Below, piece by piece: positions 6,325 to 9,585 of a DNA stretch of 9,585 nucleotides (its first letter is position 1; each line of letters begins with the position of its first letter). The position numbers were made by a program, and so were the translations under genes. The notes under the pieces were generated by a model, which searched no databases, was not told where the DNA came from, and saw nothing but the letters and a program-made list of their open reading frames with translations. Source of the DNA: Ga0077527 sp964606765 (lineage in GTDB: Bacteria; Pseudomonadota; Gammaproteobacteria; Burkholderiales; SG8-41); the NCBI GenBank assembly GCA_964606765.1, contig CAZSIR010000116.1, positions 1 through 9,585 on the forward strand, read 5' to 3'.

Positions 6325-6376
6325 GCACCCGGAAATTGCCGCGAGGATACCACAGCACCCTCGCTTTTCCGCCCGG

Positions 6377-7603
6377 TTACGCCGCCTGATCCAGCGCAAA
6401 AGCCTTGTGCAGCACGCGTACCGCAAGTTCGGTGTATTTCTCGTCGATCACCACCGACACCTTGATTTCGGAAGTGGAAATCATTTCGATGTTGATGCCC
6501 TCTTCCGCCAGCGTGCGGAACATGGTGCTGGCGATGCCGGCGTGGGAACGCATGCCGACGCCGACCACCGAAACTTTGGCGATCTTGTCGCCGCTCTGGA
6601 TCCCGCGCGCCTTGGTGTGCTCGACCACCGGTTTCAGCACGTTCAGCGCCTTCTGGTAGTCGTTGCGATGCACCGTGAAGGAGAAATCAGTCAGCCCGTC
6701 GTGCCCGACGTTCTGCACAATCATGTCGACGTCGATATTGGCGTCGCCCACAGGTCCGAGGATCTGGTAGGCAATGCCGGGACGGTCGGGCACGCCGAGC
6801 ACGGTGATTTTCGCCTCGTCGCGGTTGAATGCAATGCCTGAAATGACGGCTTTTTCCATGTCCTTGTCTTCCTCAAAGGTAATCAGCGTGCCCTCGCCTT
6901 CGTCCTCGAAGCTGGAGAGCACGCGCAAACGCACTTTGTACTTGCCGGCGAATTCCACCGAGCGGATCTGCAGCACCTTGGAGCCGAGGCTCGCCATTTC
7001 GAGCATTTCCTCGAAGGTGACGGTTTTCAGCCGCCGCGCTTCCGGCACGATGCGCGGATCGGTGGTGTAGACGCCGTCCACATCGGTGTAAATCTGGCAT
7101 TCATCGGCCTTCAGCGCCGCGGCCAGCGCAACACCCGTGGTATCCGAACCGCCGCGTCCCAGCGTGGTGATGTTCCCCGCTTCGTCAATGCCCTGGAATC
7201 CGGCAACGACGACGACACGCCCCGCCTTCAGGTCGGCGCGCATGCGGTCTTCGTCGATGCTGACGATGCGCGCCTTGGTGTAGGCATTGTCGGTGAGGAT
7301 TTTCACCTGGCCGCCGGTATAGCTGCGTGCCGGCACGCCGATCTCGATCAGCGCCATCGACAGCAATGCAATGGTCACCTGCTCACCGGTGGACACCATC
7401 ACATCCAGCTCGCGCGGATCAGGATGGGCCTGGATGTCCTTGGCCAATGCAATCAGCCGGTTGGTCTCGCCGGACATCGCGGACACGACCACGACAACGT
7501 CATGCCCCTGCGCTTTCCAGCGCGCAACGCGCTTCGCGACATTTTTGATGCGCTCGGGGCTGCCGACCGAAGTACCGCCGTATTTCTGGACTATCAAAGC
7601 CAT
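6377..7603 (-). CDS. lysC: Aspartate kinase (aspartokinase)
   Basis: This 408-residue enzyme phosphorylates L-aspartate, the first step toward lysine, threonine, methionine and diaminopimelate, in the cytoplasm. The kinase domain holds KYGGTSV (7-13), STGEQ (71-75) and GRGGSDTTG (149-157). Two ACT regulatory domains follow (about 265-340 and 345-408, the latter with MRSHAGIASTMFRTL), implying feedback control by lysine and/or threonine. I choose ATG at 7603 because MALIVQKYGG is the family's N-terminus. The frame continues open for 80 codons upstream but would run into the divergent HTH gene and adds nothing family-like. The ribosome site is weak (AAGAGA about 10 bases away). M249 (MEKAVISG, base 6859) is at the position of the beta-subunit start in alpha2beta2 aspartokinases, with AGGA about 10 bases upstream. 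Confidence 0.96.
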   Translation of the reverse strand: MALIVQKYGGTSVGSPERIKNVAKRVARWKAQGHDVVVVVSAMSGETNRLIALAKDIQAHPDPRELDVMVSTGEQVTIALLSMALIEIGVPARSYTGGQVKILTDNAYTKARIVSIDEDRMRADLKAGRVVVVAGFQGIDEAGNITTLGRGGSDTTGVALAAALKADECQIYTDVDGVYTTDPRIVPEARRLKTVTFEEMLEMASLGSKVLQIRSVEFAGKYKVRLRVLSSFEDEGEGTLITFEEDKDMEKAVISGIAFNRDEAKITVLGVPDRPGIAYQILGPVGDANIDVDMIVQNVGHDGLTDFSFTVHRNDYQKALNVLKPVVEHTKARGIQSGDKIAKVSVVGVGMRSHAGIASTMFRTLAEEGINIEMISTSEIKVSVVIDEKYTELAVRVLHKAFALDQAA

Positions 7604-7650
7604 GGGGGCCGAATCTCTTGATGAACTCTGGATGAACCAAAAAGGGGCGT

Positions 7651-7656
7651 ATTTTA
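7651..7656 (-). promoter_or_regulatory. Possible -10 box of lysC
   Basis: TAAAAT on the minus strand matches 5/6 of consensus and lies 47 bases before the lysC start, in the 169-base divergent region shared with the HTH gene. No good -35 is seen, so support is limited. I found no lysine-riboswitch-like fold in this short leader. Confidence 0.3.
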
Positions 7657-7758
7657 TTGGATTTTCAATGGAAAAACGAGGTTTGCCGGGCATTTCGCGG
7701 CGCATCCGCACTTCAGGCCCGGAACCATTGCGCCCGACAGGACTCTTATCACCAGCAC

Positions 7759-7764
7759 AGGAGG
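7759..7764 (+). promoter_or_regulatory. Strong ribosome binding site deciding a TTG start
   Basis: AGGAGG lies eight bases before TTG at 7773. No ATG or GTG in the same frame lies at a comparable distance, so this site fixes the start of the small HTH gene. Confidence 0.8.
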
Positions 7765-7772
7765 CCATTGCA

Positions 7773-8084
7773 TTGAAAAAAACCGCCAAAAAATCGAAGA
7801 ATCCTGACCATCCCCGCGAAATCCGCCGCAGGCTCGGACTCAATCAGCAGGAGTTCTGGCCCCTGATCGGCGTCACCCAGAGCGGTGGTTCGCGCTACGA
7901 ATCCGGCCGCCGCATGCCGAAGCCGGTGAGTGAACTGCTGCGCATCGTACATGTCGAGGGCATACCGCTGGCGCAGGTGCGCGGCGACGATTTTGCGCTG
8001 CTCCAGCACCTGAAAAAATCGCGCCCCGGCCTTTATCGTGAACTCAAAGCTGCAGCGCTGCGCAGCCGCAAGCAAAGCGCTTAG
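7773..8084 (+). CDS. Small XRE/Cro-CI-type helix-turn-helix protein
   Basis: This 103-residue basic protein starts at TTG after a strong AGGAGG. The N-terminus is lysine-rich (KKTAKKSKN). Residues about 15-60 form an HTH domain: REIRRRLGLNQQEFWPLIGV, then the recognition-helix region TQSGGSRYESGRRMP (35-49), then VSELLRIVHVEG. The pattern NQQEFW...TQSGGSRYE is that of XRE/HigA-like DNA-binding proteins. The C-terminal 30 residues are basic and helical (LKKSRPGLYRELKAAALRSRK). No effector domain and no toxin partner are present, so it is probably a stand-alone regulator. It is divergent from lysC with 169 bases between starts, and lies 43 bases upstream of queD on the same strand. Its target is unknown; self-regulation or control of lysC is inference. 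Confidence 0.82.
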   Translation: MKKTAKKSKNPDHPREIRRRLGLNQQEFWPLIGVTQSGGSRYESGRRMPKPVSELLRIVHVEGIPLAQVRGDDFALLQHLKKSRPGLYRELKAAALRSRKQSA

Positions 8085-8088
8085 CCGT

Positions 8089-8118
8089 CTGACGTTTCAC
8101 CAGGGCGCTTGATATAAT
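8089..8118 (+). promoter_or_regulatory. Extended -10 promoter of queD
   Basis: TGATATAAT (8110-8118) is a perfect extended -10 (TGnTATAAT). CTGACG (8089-8094), 18 bases upstream, matches 4/6 of the -35 consensus. The predicted start of transcription (about 8124-8126) is only two to four bases from the queD ATG at 8128, so the mRNA would be leaderless or nearly so. The promoter begins just after the HTH gene stop. Confidence 0.75.
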
Positions 8119-8127
8119 CAGTGCCCC

Positions 8128-8577
8128 ATGCGCATCACCCGCAGGCTGGAGTTTGACGCCGGCCACCGCATCCCCAACCACAACAGCCAGTGCCGACATC
8201 TGCACGGGCACCGCTACGCCATCGAGGTCACGCTGAGCGGCCCGGTGGTGACCACCGCCGGCGCGGCGGATGAAGGCATGGTGATGGATTTTTCCACCGT
8301 CAAATCCATCGCCCGGCAGCATGTTGTGGAACCCTGGGATCATGCCTTCCTGGCCTGGCGCCAGGATGCCGCGGTCCTCACCTTTCTTGACGGCATTGCC
8401 GGCCACAAAACCGTCCTGTTCGATGCCCCGCCCACCGCAGAGCATCTTGCCCAGGCCGCCTTCGCGATACTCGACCGCCAGTACGCAAAACAGTACGGCG
8501 GAAAATTGAAGCTGGAACGCGTGCGGCTGTATGAAACGCCCAATTGCTGGGCGGATGCCTTGCGCGGCGAGGTGTAG
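8128..8577 (+). CDS. queD: 6-carboxy-5,6,7,8-tetrahydropterin synthase
   Basis: This 149-residue enzyme of the PTPS/QueD family converts dihydroneopterin triphosphate to 6-carboxytetrahydropterin, the second step of 7-deazaguanine (preQ0, queuosine) synthesis. Zinc ligands are H13 (FDAGHR), H26 and H28 in CRHLHGH (22-28), with C22 as the catalytic cysteine. D71-H72 (WDHAFL) is the second catalytic element. MDF (53-55), PTAEHLA (102-108) and E136 in YETP bind the pterin. The N-terminus ITRRLEFDAGHR begins directly before the first zinc ligand, so ATG at 8128 is the sensible start. No Shine-Dalgarno precedes it (bases before ATG are AGTGCCCC), which fits the leaderless promoter. No other que genes are nearby. 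It converges on tRNA-Ser(UGA). Confidence 0.95.
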   Translation: MRITRRLEFDAGHRIPNHNSQCRHLHGHRYAIEVTLSGPVVTTAGAADEGMVMDFSTVKSIARQHVVEPWDHAFLAWRQDAAVLTFLDGIAGHKTVLFDAPPTAEHLAQAAFAILDRQYAKQYGGKLKLERVRLYETPNCWADALRGEV

Positions 8578-8592
8578 CCAGAACAATTCTGG
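8578..8592. repeat. Short palindrome between queD and tRNA-Ser(UGA)
   Basis: CCAGAA-caa-TTCTGG has perfect 6-bp arms. It starts directly after the queD stop codon, and its right arm includes the tRNA's encoded CCA. There is no T-run, so terminator function is doubtful. Confidence 0.4.
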
Positions 8593-8679
8593 CGGAGAGT
8601 GTGAGATTCGAACTCACGAGGACCGTGAGGCCCTGCCGGTTTTCAAGACCGGTGCATTCAACCGCTCTGCCAACTCTCC
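8590..8679 (-). tRNA. tRNA-Ser (anticodon TGA)
   Basis: The class II tRNA is 90 nt with encoded CCA (8592-8590). The acceptor stem is GGAGAGT paired with ACTCTCC, with discriminator G. The anticodon stem is CCGGT/ACCGG around loop CTTGAAA, giving TGA, which reads UCA and related serine codons. A long variable arm and the T-arm GTGAG-TTCGAAT-CTCAC are present. It faces queD tail to tail. Confidence 0.97.
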
Positions 8680-8713
8680 GTATTCCTGTCCGGCCTGTGC
8701 GTTGAGGGTGCGG

Positions 8714-8719
8714 ATTGTA
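8714..8719 (-). promoter_or_regulatory. Probable -10 box of tRNA-Ser(UGA)
   Basis: TACAAT on the minus strand (5/6 match) lies 34 bases before the tRNA 5' end and is followed by a CCGCACCC discriminator-like stretch. The -35 region is weak. This gives a leader of about 28 bases, which would be removed by RNase P. Confidence 0.5.
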
Positions 8720-8865
8720 GCGCCAAACCGCCTTCAGACACCGGCCCTGCCTGTCGATTGCTAAAAATAATATCACGCATTATCAATTGCTTGCGCGCAG
8801 CCATCCTGCTGAAAAACAAGCGGTATTGATTGCAACTTCCTGTCGCATTCAGTAGTCTTACCCCC

Positions 8866-8878
8866 GACTGATTCAGTC
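8866..8878. repeat. 13-bp palindrome in the yccA leader
   Basis: GACTGA-T-TCAGTC is perfectly symmetric and lies 24 bases before the yccA start, just upstream of its ribosome site. A weak promoter (TTGCAA at 8830-8835, 17 bases, TAGTCT at 8853-8858) may lie just before it. It could be an operator or a small 5' hairpin. Confidence 0.35.
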
Positions 8879-8902
8879 AATTTTCAGTGGAGACTCACAA
8901 CC

Positions 8903-9585
8903 ATGCAACCTGACCTGCAAACCGGAACGACCTACTCTGCCGGCACGACCGACATTGCCGCCGGGCAGAACAAGGTTTTGCGCAATACTTACCTGCTGCT
9001 GGCGATTTCGCTGATTCCGACCGTGATCGGCGCTGCGGTGGGCACCAATTTCGTCAACTTCAGCTTCATGCGCTCAAGCCCGATCATGTCGATGCTGATC
9101 ATGCTGGCCGTGTTCTACGGCTGGATCTTCGCCATCGAGAAAAACCGCGACAGCGTGCTCGGCGTCGGGCTGCTGCTGGGTTTCACCGCTTTCCTCGGCC
9201 TGATGATGGCGCCGCTGCTGCAGACCATCCTGTCGCTGCGCAATGGCGGCCAGCTGGTGATGATGGCAGCCGGCGGCACCGCAGCTGTGTTCTTCGTGCT
9301 GTCGGGCATCGCCTCAACGACCAAACGCGACTTCAGCTTCCTCAACAAGTTTCTGCTGGTCGGCTTCGTGGTGATCATGCTGGCCGTGCTGGCCAACATC
9401 TTCCTGCAAAGCCCGGTGCTGCAGCTGGCGCTGTGCGGCGCATTCATCATCTTCTCGTCGGCGATCATCCTGTGGCAGATCAATTCGATCGTCCGCGGCG
9501 GTGAAACCAACTACGTGTCGGCAACGCTGACGCTGTATGTGTCGCTGTACAACATCTTCACCAGCCTGCTGCAGATCCTGGGCGT
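8903..9585 (+). CDS. yccA: YccA-like Bax inhibitor-1 family membrane protein, 3' end cut off
   Basis: 227 residues are visible and the frame runs off the right edge. E. coli YccA has about 219 residues and ends shortly after the matching LYNIFVSLLSILG motif, so probably only a few are missing. The protein has seven hydrophobic segments (near 28-49, 59-78, 86-110, 117-137, 149-168, 171-191 and 205-226) and a polar N-terminal tail of about 22 residues. KVLRNTY (24-30), AGGTAAVFF (123-131), VLANIFLQ (162-169), GGETNY (199-204) and LYVSLYNIF (211-219) match the YccA branch of the TMBIM/UPF0005 family. In E. coli, YccA binds and moderates the membrane protease FtsH through its N-terminal tail. ATG at 8903 has GGAG ten bases upstream. 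The 223-base gap before it holds the tRNA-Ser promoter and possible regulatory dyads. Confidence 0.9.
   Translation, partial: MQPDLQTGTTYSAGTTDIAAGQNKVLRNTYLLLAISLIPTVIGAAVGTNFVNFSFMRSSPIMSMLIMLAVFYGWIFAIEKNRDSVLGVGLLLGFTAFLGLMMAPLLQTILSLRNGGQLVMMAAGGTAAVFFVLSGIASTTKRDFSFLNKFLLVGFVVIMLAVLANIFLQSPVLQLALCGAFIIFSSAIILWQINSIVRGGETNYVSATLTLYVSLYNIFTSLLQILG

Noticed and set aside
6341..6368. Terminator-like GCGAGG...CCTCGC followed by TTTT on the plus strand
   Set aside because: The loop is 12 bases, the stem only 6 bp, and no plus-strand gene ends here; in the lysC direction there is no T-run.
6085..6465. Open frame containing EREGFEPSIGFWSYTPLAGA
   Set aside because: Spurious translation antisense to tRNA-Ser(GCU), a common misannotation, continuing into the lysC 3' region.
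7371..7772. Upstream extension of the small HTH gene through the lysC start
   Set aside because: It overlaps conserved lysC coding sequence on the other strand; AGGAGG plus TTG at 7773 gives a much better start.
7604..7843. 80-codon N-terminal extension of lysC
   Set aside because: It has no aspartokinase similarity, overlaps the start of the divergent HTH gene, and precedes the canonical MALIVQKYGG N-terminus.
8044..8586. 180-codon open frame antisense to queD
   Set aside because: It mirrors the queD coding frame almost end to end, resembles no family, and arises from GC-rich codon bias.
8531..8764. Open frame containing CEIRTHEDREALPVFKTGAF
   Set aside because: Spurious translation antisense to tRNA-Ser(UGA), another common misannotation.
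1..9585. CRISPR arrays, insertion sequences, integrases, toxin-antitoxin pairs or phage genes
   Set aside because: No spaced direct-repeat array, transposase or integrase motif, or toxin partner for the HTH protein is visible.

Overview
The window looks like a chromosome segment from a betaproteobacterium (Burkholderiales or Nitrosomonadales-like). Three things suggest this. There is an orphan Bug/TctC-type solute receptor, a family greatly expanded in that class. The housekeeping genes are GC-rich. All three tRNA genes carry an encoded CCA end. No ribosomal RNA is present, so genus or species cannot be named.

Layout, left to right. Positions 1-3373 (minus strand) hold a tightly packed capsule or extracellular-polysaccharide export operon. 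In transcription order it is kpsM (ABC permease), kpsT (ATPase), kpsE (inner-membrane/periplasmic co-polymerase) and kpsD (outer-membrane OPX protein, cut by the left edge). Positions 3374-3822 are an AT-rich gap with no gene. At 3829-3943 a tRNA-Arg(ACG) sits with its own -10 box and a rho-independent terminator. At 4076-5962 a 3-hydroxyisobutyrate-dehydrogenase-family reductase (plus) converges with a Bug receptor (minus). The receptor's promoter area carries a 30-bp dyad. At 6095-7603 tRNA-Ser(GCU) lies behind lysC (aspartokinase, minus), separated by a small cluster of hairpins and a 12-bp tandem repeat. Divergent from lysC is a small XRE-type HTH gene (7773-8084), followed by queD (8128-8577), which appears to be leaderless. 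tRNA-Ser(UGA) (minus, 8590-8679) and a nearly complete yccA-like FtsH modulator gene (plus, from 8903) close the window.

How the parts work together. The four kps genes form one machine that moves lipid-linked polysaccharide from the cytoplasm to the cell surface. The rest is a patchwork of independent housekeeping genes: amino-acid biosynthesis, queuosine/7-deazaguanine synthesis, membrane-protease control and tRNAs. The capsule operon lies on the 3' side of tRNA-Arg and is lower in GC than the right half, which fits an accessory locus beside a tRNA, although no att repeat or integrase is visible.

I see no clearly novel multi-gene system. The observations most worth testing are the leaderless queD promoter, the 30-bp operator-like dyad at the Bug gene, a possible internal start in lysC, and the hairpin cluster between lysC and tRNA-Ser.
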